Shown in pieces: positions 35,862 to 46,776 of a stretch of DNA of 64,000 nucleotides. How positions within the stretch are numbered: the first letter of the stretch is position 1; each line of letters starts with the position of its first letter. The notes beneath the pieces were generated by a model. It made no database searches. It was given only the letters and a program-made list of their open reading frames with translations, and was not told the DNA's origin. Made by a program: the position numbers and the translations under genes. Source of the stretch: Lathyrus oleraceus (Eukaryota; Streptophyta; Magnoliopsida; Fabales; Fabaceae); assembly GCF_024323335.1 (NCBI RefSeq), contig NC_066581.1, positions 180,971,330-181,035,329 of the forward strand, written 5' to 3'.

Positions 35862-36553
35862 GGTCAAAATATTTGTGATATTTTCAAAGAGAATCTCTAA
35901 GTTCCTTGAAAATTGAGAAAAATGTTCATGAATGCAATGAATGCATGATGCAATAACCACAAACAAGATCAAACAAGGCACACAAGCAAGGTCCAAAGGT
36001 TCGGAGTCACGAGCATGTAGCCAAGGGTAAGAACCAACCCACAAGGTTTGTACTAAGGGTATAATCATCTGTAGAACAAGGTTCTAAAAAGTTCCCAGAG
36101 TCATAATTCCGTCTTTTAAATATTATCGACTTAAACGACTACTCGCCAACCAATAATATTCTCAAGAGAAACTCGTTCGAGTGTAGCATCGTGTAACAAC
36201 TAATTCTAGTCTACACCTGAATAGCCACCGCACTACGTCCTAAAAGGCCAAGATGGGTGAATGGTTTTAAGGTCCTCAGCTTCTCGGGCTCACAGGTTAG
36301 AAAAAGTAATGCCAATTACGACTACTCGTAAGACATCAGTAATCCCAAAGGGGCCTCAACTGAGCGGGGGATCTCAAGTCATCTCATTAAAGATTAACTC
36401 CATGTAATCAAAACAAGACTATACCACCCTCATATCATAAGCGCACTTACGACTTATCTCACCATACAGATATCACCAAGCAGTAGACACAACAAACAAT
36501 AACAAACATAATATACACATATAAACAAAGACAAGCTAAACCAACTAAGGACT
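35862..36553 (-). other. Element B untranslated leader
   Basis: Between primer-binding site and ORF1; no coding content recognised. In intact elements this region usually carries RNA packaging signals. Confidence 0.6.
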
Positions 36554-36573
36554 ACTCCCCAACAGAGTCACCA
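36554..36573 (-). promoter_or_regulatory. Element B primer-binding site
   Basis: The minus strand reads TGGTGACTCTGTTGGGGAGT, six bases after the LTR end (TACCACTACA at 36580). The place and sequence fit the tRNA-Arg-type site reported for Ogre. The matching tRNA was not checked. Confidence 0.85.
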
Positions 36574-36579
36574 CTTTTT

Positions 36580-38817
36580 TGTAGTGGTAAATTTTTTTGA
36601 GATTAAGGTATTGATTAACTTAACTCACAAAGCAAGAGTCGCCACCACACTTTTATTATTTCCAAAGGAAAGGGAAAAAGAACGAATAAAACCAAAAGAA
36701 GTTTTAAAATAAAATTAATAAAAAGAGATAAGCGTTTGGGGGTTAGTTATGCAAAGGGAATGTATTAGCATCCTAAACATCTATAGTACTCTATATGGAC
36801 CTCTTTGAAAATCTGTATATTTGGAATAAAAATGGTGTTATTTGCAAAATATTGGGGAGATGAGAAGCGAAATGTTTCTTTATAATTTATTTTGTTTGGC
36901 AAGACTTCCTGAGTCTCATGTCTACGTACCAACAAAGTGCAATGGAGGATCAAAACCTTGTAGTTCATGGTAAAAATAACAAAACATATTTGTTTTGATT
37001 CATTTTTAATAAAAAGACATTTTGTCACTTTAAGGATAATACTCAACTAATCACCCACGAGTATGAGAACTTTGCTTCACCACAGAGAAGGGCTCCAACT
37101 TGGATAAAGATCAATAGGTATTCCACTGGCTCTCTTAGATGGAAAATAGTTATCATCAATACTAAGGGGATAGGAGAATTACATCTCTACTATGGAAGTG
37201 ACTCATGTCTAAACTTTGAGAAAAAAAGGTTTTAAAAGAAAAAGTGCACAAAGGGCACAAAATAGTTTGAATGAATTTATGTATTTTTTAATCTTTTGAA
37301 ATTGGTTTTGGATATGCTTAAAATGTGTTCGCATTTCTTTAGAAAATATTTTGAAAATCACTTGACAAAAGTCAAAGTTTATTGAGAAAGTGGTTCAAGT
37401 TTGAAAACCAGAAGTTTTAGAAAACAAAAAGAGAAGATTTTGAAAATTAAAGAAGGGGAGGAAATGGAGACACTACCCTAGAGCATAAATTAAAAGCTAG
37501 GGAGGAAATATTTAACCAATGAATAGCAAGTTTTATGATATAAGTCAAGTAAGTATACCCTCCTGTGGATTAAGCCTCAAGCAAGCCAAATAAGCAAAGG
37601 GTAATCCATGTATCAGATGAAACCAAAGTAACCAAGCCAATTCGTTCAAAAAAAGTCCAAAGTCCAAGGTATCAGATGAATTCCATGGTCTCAAATCACA
37701 AACTCCCAAAAGCAAGGGTCAAGATCCTAGTCATAAGTCCATAACTCTACAACAATGCCAAGGATAGTAACCACAAGTCCATGAATCAAGAGAACCAAGT
37801 TCTTTTAGGGGTTTTTCCTTTATTAATGTCTTTAAAAAAAAGAAGTCCAAATGGACAAAGAGCAAATAGCATAAGCACAAATAATATGATACAAGATGCT
37901 AAATAAAAAGAATAAAGTAAATGGAAATAAATAAAAGCATAAGATAAATGACACTAAAATAAAGTTAACACAATAATATGTTAGTAAGTTGTGTTAATAG
38001 TTAAGAATAGAAAGACAAACTGTCCTTTTTGGGAGAACACTCAACTATTCACCCAAGAGTATGAAAATATAGACCTCTACATCACCATGAGATGGGCTCC
38101 AACTTGGATAAATTAAACAAGTATGCCACTAGCTCTCTTAGGTGAAAAAGAAACCATATTTTTCACACAATACCATGGGGAGTAAGAGACTTACAATCTC
38201 ACTTATGAAAATGACTTGCTTTCGGGATAAATTTAGCGCTATGTTAAACAATCGTAATTGGACTTATGTAAAATGCATAACTATTTGAGGTCGGTCAATA
38301 ATAATGTTTATGTTAATAGATGTTAGAGATATGATATGTAAATTATTCTCCTAAAGTTATGCCACACAAAAAAGAAAAGAAGGTAGACCAGGCACAAAGG
38401 CTAGGAGAGTGGTCCATTACACCAATCAATACTTCATGATACTTAGGACAAACTTATGCATCAATCTAAAGTACCTTAAACGTTCAATGATTAATTAGGA
38501 GGTAGATTTTGAATTATAAAAGTTCATCAAGTACCAATCCATACTTCATGAACAAGATGGACATAAATCATCCAATTGATCAAAAAAAGGAAGAGAAAGG
38601 GATGAAGAAGAAGAAGAGAAACCAAACTCAAATTGGATCAAAGTCATCCAATTGGTGGATTAGGGTTTTCACCCCATCAACACCTAAGATCCATTGAGTT
38701 TGATTAGACCTATGATCATATTAACTAAGATCCAAAGTCAACAGAAGTCAAACAAGCGCAAAATGCAAGAAAAAAATGCATTAAAAATATTTTTAAAATG
38801 AATTTTAAAAGGGAAAT
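36580..38817 (-). mobile_element. Element B 5' LTR, part 1 (R/U5 end)
   Basis: The terminus TGTAGTGG (plus strand) lies next to the primer-binding site. It is collinear with 10752-12285 of the other LTR. It contains the conserved block TTTAGCGCTATGTTAAACAA at 38228 and stops at the solo-LTR insertion. Confidence 0.88.
38813..38817. repeat. Target-site duplication of the solo LTR, left copy (GAAAT)
   Basis: GAAAT precedes TGTAGCGGGG. The matching copy is 43389-43393. Confidence 0.9.
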
Positions 38818-41800
38818 TGTAGCGGGGTATTCGTTACCATTAGAGATATTGACTAAATCCAAGGTAAACCATACAAGTCGAGTCGCCACCGCACTTCTAT
38901 TTATCCAAAGGAATGGTTAGAAAGCGAACAAAAACCTAAAAGTTTTAACAAAAACTAGTAAAAGAGAAATCAGAGATCTGGGTAAGGGGGTTGGTTATGC
39001 AATGGGAAGGTGTTAGGCACCCAAAACATCCTAGGTACTCCTAGGGAGCCCTTTTCACATTTGTTGTAAGGTTGGTATTTTATGAAAGTTGGTTTGTGCA
39101 AACATGATTGAAGGGATGAGAAAAGAATGTACAAGTTTATTTACATTTTGTGTTTGGATGGATAAACCCATTGCCTACGTACCATCTTAAAAAAAGATTA
39201 GGATCAAAACCTCGTAGTTCGGGGTAAAAAATCTCAAAAAATGAGTTGGTGAATTAATTGGTCCAAAAGCCTTAAGGTGTTTTGTTATCCAAGGGAGAAA
39301 ACTCAACCTAAAACCACAAATCCACCATGTGAGGATAGCTTCAACATGCTAGTGAGGTGTTAACCCTATAATAAGCATGGAAGACTCATTGTCCATCACT
39401 AAGGATATGGGTGAGTATTATATCTACCTCAACGATAACTCAAACCTAATAGCTAAAGGTTATGAAAAGTTTGATTAAGAAAGTGGCCATTGAAACCACA
39501 AAGAGTATTTGAATGGGTTGTATTTACTAATGAAAAGTATTTACAAAATGGTCAAAGTTGACTTAAAGATTCAATTCAAAATAAGTGTTATGAAAAGAAG
39601 TTTGAAAATCAAAAGCATAAGGCTTAGGTTTCTAATGTTGAAAACAAGTGTTAAATGTTTAAACAAAAGTTTTGGCTTGGGTTAGAGTGGAGAGAAGAAG
39701 AAGAACGGCTAAATCCTAAGCATAAAAGAAGTGAGGCGAAAGAGAATAAAACCACACAAGGAGTTCCTCTCTTGAGATCATAGTGATGATCCAAGTAGCT
39801 CCCATCCTTTGGAATAAGCAATCACAAGCATAAACTCAAGCAATCAATAATCAATGAATTCTTGAACAAGGCTCTTCAAGGTATCTTGGATTTCTCTCTC
39901 TTAGGAGCTCATGGTAATGGTTCCTCAATTAGGCTCAAGTTGGAATCCCTAGCACAAAGAAAACACACATCAAAAAGTTCTATAATGCAATCAAAGAATG
40001 GACAAGAGGGAGTTTAGAATGTGGTCCTTTCAAAGTCCTTAAGCTTTAAGCATTCTAAAGGCAGGAGGCCTAGTTGCTCTTTGACATTTATAGCATTCTA
40101 AAGGCCCAATGCCTAGTTGCTCTTCAAATTCCATTTGCTTGGGTAAAGTCCTAAATTCTAAGTCCATTTTGTCCAATTCTTGGCATTTTGTTCACAACAA
40201 ACAGACAAACACAAGCACAAAAGATATATACACAATTATATACCCAAGTGGGCAAAAGGCAAATGGCATTAGCATAAACATGTTCTCCAATGAGCAAAGG
40301 AAAAAGCAAATGAATAATATGTGCAATAATAGTAAATTGCATAAAAGTAAAGTGCATAAAATAAATGTTAATTATTAGTGGTTAATAGTTAGTGTGCCAT
40401 AAGGCAAATTTAGCGCTATGTTAAGCAATCGTAATTGGACTTATGTAGAAGTCACAACTATCTGAGGCCGGTCAATAATAATGTAGGCAACAACACAAGT
40501 TAGAAGTCTTGATTAGTGAACCAAGTTCCAACAACTTGCCATGCCAAAAAGAAAGAAGAGAATTGATCTTGTATTGCTTTAAGCCTTTTGCATGATTTAG
40601 GAAAATAACCTATCCTTAATGCAAAGCCATTCACTTGATCAATTGATACAGATGAATTAGGTTTGGATCAAGGAAGATTAAGTCTCCCTAATCAATGCTA
40701 ACTTATCAACCTTCAACTCATTGATCAAAAAGAAAAAAGAAGAAGAAGAAGAAGGAGATGAATAAACGGAAACAAAAGAAGGCAAAAATGATACAAATGC
40801 ATTAAATGAAATACCATGTATCAATCATCATATGTTGACCAATAACATTGAAAGTCAAAGTCAAACAATCGAAAACTGAAGTGAGATGAAGATTGGAAGT
40901 CAAGAAATGAACAAAATATTTTTTGGCATTTTTAATATTTAAAATAAACTTGAATTAAAATATTAAAGAAAGGTCAAACTTCAAAATCACTTCAAATCAA
41001 CTTTGAAAAGTCCAAGTGATTTATCCTAAGTTCAACAAGGTCAAACAAAGTTTGACAAAATTTTTTAGCATTTTTAAAAGTCAAAAACTATTTTTAATCA
41101 ATTAAAAATGAATAAAAATAACCTAATTGAACTAAAATCTCAAATAAATCTCAAATCAATTTAAAAATTGATGAGAATATTTTTCATAGATTCATCATTA
41201 TTCAAATAGGTTAGGATAATATTTTTGTATTTTTTGAATATCAAAAACTATTAAAAATGAATTAAAAATAACCAGAAAAGAGAAAATTCACAAAAAATAT
41301 TAAATGACAAAATAAAAAATATTAAAAATCAGAAATAGAAAATAGAATTTATTTGGAGACTAATGCAATTGGTCCCATAATTTTTGGATTAAAAATGAGG
41401 GAGATATTGAGTTTTGAAAATAATGGAAATAAAAGGAAATTAAATCAGAAATTAAAAATAAGAAAAATCCACAGTGCTTGGATCCCACTTCATTAATTGA
41501 CGTGGCTGATCACAAGGCTGGGAGACGCGCTCGCATGGTAGACCCTGGTCAATGCAACCACACACAGATCCAAGCAAATAGGTCAATGGATGATGAGATT
41601 CGAAGAAAATACCAGTTGAAGAGTAAGCTTGATTTCTGGAAACTTGAGCTCGATTCCTTGCTTTCTTTGCCAAAACATAAGACCAATGAGATGAATGATG
41701 AAGGCTTAGAAGCTTTAGATCCAAGGATTCAACCAGATGTGGTTGAATTTTGGATCTGAAAAATTTAGAGAAAAATGAACTAGCTTCATTGGTAATGGTT

Positions 41801-43388
41801 ACGGAGAGATTTGTGCAGCATAACAAGTTGAATCAGGGATCCATTTTGAATGGAATAGGGTCTCTATTTATAGAGGGAGTGGCAAGGAAATGATTATCCA
41901 ATCCGTGTGCATGAACATGGGCAATCCTTGCATGGGCTTGCATGATCATGCACAAGGCCCAAGAATAATGCCAAATGCAATCTGAGCTCAGCCTCGAATG
42001 AAATGGACGTGTAATTTGCTCTGAATTTGCTTGTGTATCAAGATTTCATGTGCATCCCATAATTTGACCTGAACATTCACCTCTTCGAAAGTCCCAATTG
42101 GAAAGTCCAAACATGATCATGTCAGTAATGGTTGGAAAGGTCTTGATGTAAGGAACAATTTTTATGTTGGGAAAAAATCCATTTGAAGTGTGGAAATTTA
42201 TGAAATTTGAGTTTAAAGTGCAAGGTGCATGACATGTCAAAGCAAGGTTTCTAAATTTGGCCAATTTTCAAGTCCCTCTGTTTTGATGATGCAAGCCTCA
42301 AATGGAAAAACCTCCAACATCAAAGTTGTAGATCATTCCAAGTCAATTAAAATGGACTTAAATTTTGCATAATTTCTATTTTTTATGAAAGAGTTATGGG
42401 CACTTGAAGTTGGACTTTTTTGCCTTTTAATGCCTTTGGTCCAAAGGGACCTATAATGTCTTGCGTTATCACATGTATTCCCTTTGAGATTTTGAAATTT
42501 TATTCAACTTAACATTTTAATTAGACATCTTAAGCTTTCCAATGCATTTGATCCCACCTCAAAATCATAAACAATTAATGAGTTGTGTCCTTGGGAAGTT
42601 GACCCAAAATTAGGGTTTTAGTCAAAATGACCTATAATGTCTTGGAATGGATGATGACATTCCAAGCTTGAAATAAATTTTTGATGAACATGAAAGTTGT
42701 TCATATTGTCCTTAATAACATTTTTTCTTTTGGAATCATCTCCATTTGACCAACACATCAAATGTTAGGTCTCAGTGCATTTCAAAATAGTCAGATGAAT
42801 TGACTGATCAACTTCTCAAGTCCACAACTCATACCTTGATGAATTGATGATTGAGGATGCTCAAATAAGTTCAAATATGGATGAAATGATGAATGAAAGA
42901 ACTTCCCTTGATTTTATTTGACCATGGGCTAAGGTTGCTTCATGAGCAAGGCATTATGGTGCACAGATGAATTAAGGTTTCTCTGAAGAACAAGCCTCAA
43001 ATCCTTTGACTTGCTTTGATCAAAAATGATGAATTGAGATACTAGGGAGACATATTTGATGGATGAGAGCTTTGGGAACCATTACCATGCTTGCTTTCAT
43101 CTTCTCTTGGCCATGTCCTTGCACAAATGATCTCCTAGAAGCTTTGAACCTTGTGATTGCTCAAGCTACAAACAAAAGATGTTAGTGACATATTTTTGTG
43201 CTTTTGGTTAGTAAACAAAATAAGAAAAGCAATGATATACAATTCAAGCATGCTTGGTGATCTCAAACCACTCATAAGGAGTCCCACCCAAAGGCATGGG
43301 GAACCAAGATGCTTATGATCCTTGAAACTATGCAAATGCAATGTTATGATGCCATGAGGGATCTTAGGGACAAAATTGGGGTCTTACA
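38818..43388 (-). mobile_element. Solo LTR of an Ogre-type element (4,571 bp)
   Basis: Runs from TGTAGCGGGGTATTCG to GGGGTCTTACA with TG/CA ends and GAAAT on both sides. No internal region is present, so it arose by recombination between two LTRs of one element. It has the shared blocks CCTACGTACCATCTTAAAAA (39175), CTCGTAGTTCGGGGTAAAAA (39212) and TTTAGCGCTATGTTAAGCAA (40409). The region 41490-41760 contains inverted GC-rich patches but no convincing gene. Much of 39110-42470 is close to 60398-64000. Confidence 0.92.
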
Positions 43389-43393
43389 GAAAT

Positions 43394-45039
43394 AAAAGAG
43401 AAAATCCATAAAGCTCTTCAAAACACCAAATAAATGACCAAAAAATTTGTGGAAGGTTGGAAATAAAATAAGAAGCAAAAATAAATATTTCGGAATTCCT
43501 AAATGCATAAAAGTATTTTTAAACCAATCAAAACAAAGGAAAAAGGTGAAAATCCAAGAAAAATAGAAAATCAAGAAAATAAAATATGGAAAAATAAAAA
43601 TCAGATGAAGAAAAATGAAAGAGAATTTTAGAAGTTATTTTGGGATTTTTTGGATGAAAAATTAAATTACTATGAATTTTCAAAAAAAATGCAATTTAAA
43701 ATAAAAAAATAAAAAAGAAATAAAATCAGAGAAAACACAGAGCTTTGGATCTGGCCTCATTAATTTATGTGGTAGATCCAACAATCCTTAGGCTAGGGCG
43801 CATGGTGGAAATTATCAAAAATAAAACACGGGATCTAATTCAAGAACATTTCAAATTTCCAACGTGGATACAAACTAAGATGACCTGAGATAACTCTAGT
43901 CATCTCCCCCGATGATCCCTCACCAGAGTTTCATCTTTTGGTGAATTCAGAACATGAGACTACCACCAATCTGATCGCCTCCTCATCACGAATTCAACCT
44001 CATGCTCAAAATTCATTTATCTAAACTGAGCATGGAGAATTTTATAGAAGTTTAAGAAGCAAGCAAGCCACGAAAAATAAAATTAAATGATGAGCATGAT
44101 CAATCAACACCATATAACTTAGGGGAAAACATCAGATAGTGAAGGACTATATTATAGTAACTTGTTTGAGTTCAAATGATGCTCAGAACTACCTTGTCTA
44201 AATGATGATCCAAAGTTGATGAAGCTCGATCTGGTCAAGTTACTTCAAAAGCTCTCAAAGCTTAGGAATTTGTTGCAAGAGCTTCAGGAAAGACCGAAAG
44301 TGCTAATGGAATCAAGAAATTAGATTGAAACAAGCTTGAAATCAAAACACGATAGTTCAATTTGTTGGAAGAATTTCATAGTGAAGTGGGGGTTTCTTGG
44401 CTCTCCAAAGCTTGGAAATGAATGCAATATGTTTCTCTATTTATAGGGAATGTGCTGGGGTCCAAATACGTGTGAAATGATGCTCAATTCATGCAAAATG
44501 AATTACTCATGATGTGTGAAAAGAGTGACTTGTAAAACCATCAAAACTAAGCCAATTCATGTGTTTTAAGAGTCAATTAACTTTTGTAGACTTGACTAAA
44601 CATGTTTAGGTCCAAAACATGTGGTAATTTGGATTGCAATTGAGGATTAGTGAAGTTCAAAATTTGATCATGGTGATTTCTTCAGTTCTAAGTCACCATG
44701 TTCAACTTAATGTGGCATCTTGCTCAGGAGGCTTTTTTATCCAATTCTTCTTGCAATTTGTTAACATTATAGCAAAAATTACAATGTGTCGAGAAAGGTT
44801 GCATTTATATGCTTGACCATAAAGTCGTGACATGTTGAAGTAGGCACGAAAATCTGGTAATGTAACTTAGAAAATTCTAATTCCCAAATGGCTGAAAAGG
44901 ACCTATAATGTTTCAAAGAATTCCATGGCCTTCCAAGCATAATTTGACTTTGATCCTTGAAGCAAACTTGTAGAGGGCATCACAAATTATATTATGCAAA
45001 AATAATCATCCTCAAATGTTGAAAATTGTATAAGTTATG
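43394..45039 (-). mobile_element. Element B 5' LTR, part 2 (middle)
   Basis: Continues the left LTR homology from AAAGAGAAAATCCATAAAGC onwards. It ends at TTATG (45035-45039), the target of the copia element. Confidence 0.88.
45035..45039. repeat. Target-site duplication of the copia element, left copy (TTATG)
   Basis: TTATG precedes TGTGAGAG. The identical copy is 55336-55340. Confidence 0.95.
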
Positions 45040-45244
45040 TGTGAGAGAATTCTTTACCTTGAATTAATTTTTAATGATAGCAAATTGTGTGATCATCATC
45101 CAAATGTTGGTTGTGCATTGCATTACATGATACATGTGTGTTTTATTATATTTTTCATCCCACTCTATTGTTGCATAACTGTACATATAGACCTACATTG
45201 ATACTTCCCTCTAAATAACAATTAAAATGCATTTGGTGTCAGTA

Positions 45245-45578
45245 TGCATCAATACATAAACCTCTGCATCGATACACACAGCATGTGATAAATCACAAAA
45301 CATTTTTGTTCAGTATGCATCGATGCATACGAGTCATGCATCAATACATGGAAGGCAAAAGACTCTATGCGTCGATCCACACGATCCCTGCATCGATACA
45401 TGACTAATTGAAACAGTCTGTGTATCAACACATACGCATCAGGCATCGATACATACTAGTGTAATAATCACATGCATCGATACACACGACTTTTGCATCG
45501 ATACATGAATAATCAATTTCACCAAAAATTCACATATCCTACAGTATGCATCGATGCACACTATTATGTATCAATACA
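45245..45578 (+). promoter_or_regulatory. Phased array of 12 motifs in copia U3 (5' LTR)
   Basis: Motif starts: 45245, 45265, 45316, 45337, 45368, 45389, 45421, 45442, 45473, 45494, 45547 and 45567. Consensus is TGCATCGATACA with variants such as TGCATCGATGCA and TGCATCAATACA. They form six pairs spaced 20-21 bp, with pair-to-pair steps of 71, 52, 53, 52 and 74 bp. The array ends about 40 bp before the TATA box. A role in transcription is inferred from the position. The 3' LTR has the same array at 53855-54188. Confidence 0.8.
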
Positions 45579-45618
45579 TAACGCTGTTTTATGGTATAAC
45601 AGCAACTGTTTTGCAGCA

Positions 45619-45628
45619 TATATATAAG
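45619..45628 (+). promoter_or_regulatory. Copia LTR TATA box
   Basis: TATATATAAG within GCAGCATATATATAAGAC. The start of transcription would fall about 25-35 bp downstream. The matching site in the 3' LTR is 54229-54238. Confidence 0.75.
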
Positions 45629-46728
45629 ACAGGTTATAACAGCAGTGCACACACGAATTCATTGAGGGAAAACAATTGAACACGAGATCAAAAGCAGTGT
45701 TGGAGCAATTGTTTTGAGAGCAATTAGAAACCTGAAAGAGACTTCATCTTCTTCATCTTCTCAATCACTTTTCTTCAAGAACATTTACACATAACCATTC
45801 TTGTTCTTTGGATTAAAGAAGCATCGAGATAACGTTCAGTGGTACGACCAAGGGTCTAGCTGTGGTTTGCAGTGGAACGATCGAGGATCTAGCTGAGTTG
45901 AAGATTGAAGGGGGTTTCTAGGAAAAACCTACTGGTTTGTCCTTCAAGAACTGGAGTGTTCTTGAGGGTTTGGGAGTCACGTTTGCAGAACATATTCAGC
46001 CGCAGCGTTGCGTTTGGAGATCGGAGGATTTCGCAAGCAGGTCGTGGAACCGGTGAATCGTTTGCAATTTCGTGCAGGAAAATCTTGATCGTGCTCAGAT
46101 CAAGTGAAGGTTCATACAAGAAGAAGTTCTTAGAGTTTAGAATTCTGTCTTTGTATCATAACCTTGTATCAACGGATTCGGCAAAAATTGATAATCAAAG
46201 TTCTCAATTTCATTTGAAATTGAGAGGGAGACGTACCCACACGCGAGGACGACGTGGGGAACTTCCTTACCAAATCTCTGCGTATCGTTTTCTTACCTTA
46301 CTCCTCTTTACGTTTTAAAACTGTTTTCGTAATTTCAGTTAGTGTGTGGTGATTATTCCTGTTGCAAGACAGCAGTGGCAAGAAAACTTTTGATCAAACT
46401 CCATTGCTGTTTATCATCGATCACATACACACCAACTGTTTGACAAAACGGTTAGCTAGATTTAATTCATTGGAAATAGAATTTAATGATAAGTGCATTC
46501 AATTAGTTAAAATTCTGGTGTGAATTGTTTCTGTCATTCTCATTAAAATCCAGCAATTAAACTTGTGTGTCCGACTTTCTAGTAGCGGTTCAGAATAGAC
46601 GGAAGTCGATTCGGGACTGATTTTTCCGCCAATTTTGAAAACTCTGATAAAAATTTCAAATCCGTTAAATATCAAAGAGGTGATCTATTCACCCCCCCTC
46701 TCGATCACTAGCCACACCGTCTAACAAG

Positions 46729-46741
46729 TGGTATCAGAGCC
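46729..46741 (+). promoter_or_regulatory. Copia primer-binding site (initiator tRNA-Met type)
   Basis: TGGTATCAGAGCC, two bases after the 5' LTR end. It is complementary to the 3' end of plant initiator tRNA-Met, the usual copia primer. Confidence 0.93.
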
Positions 46742-46776
46742 TGGTTCGCTGGTGCTCTGTGGCTGCCTGTAACAGT

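Larger units (their letters stand above)
45040..46726 (+). mobile_element. Copia 5' LTR
   Basis: From TGTGAGAG to GTCTAACA. U3 carries a phased array of TGCATCGATACA-like motifs (45245-45578) followed by a TATA box (45619-45628). The GT-rich downstream part holds a 32-bp near-duplication around 45840-45895 (GTGGTACGACCAAGGGTCTA and AGTGGAACGATCGAGGATCT). No ATG-started gene is seen inside. Confidence 0.95.

Noticed and set aside
41478..41759. Possible host gene fragment in the solo LTR
   Set aside because: The same sequence recurs, reversed or direct, in other LTR copies (near 18600-18840 and 63200-63400), so it is LTR sequence.
45905..46318. Open frame of 137 codons in the copia LTR, repeated at 54515-54928
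   Set aside because: It has no ATG start and is present twice only because the LTRs are near-identical. Position in R/U5 argues for untranslated leader.
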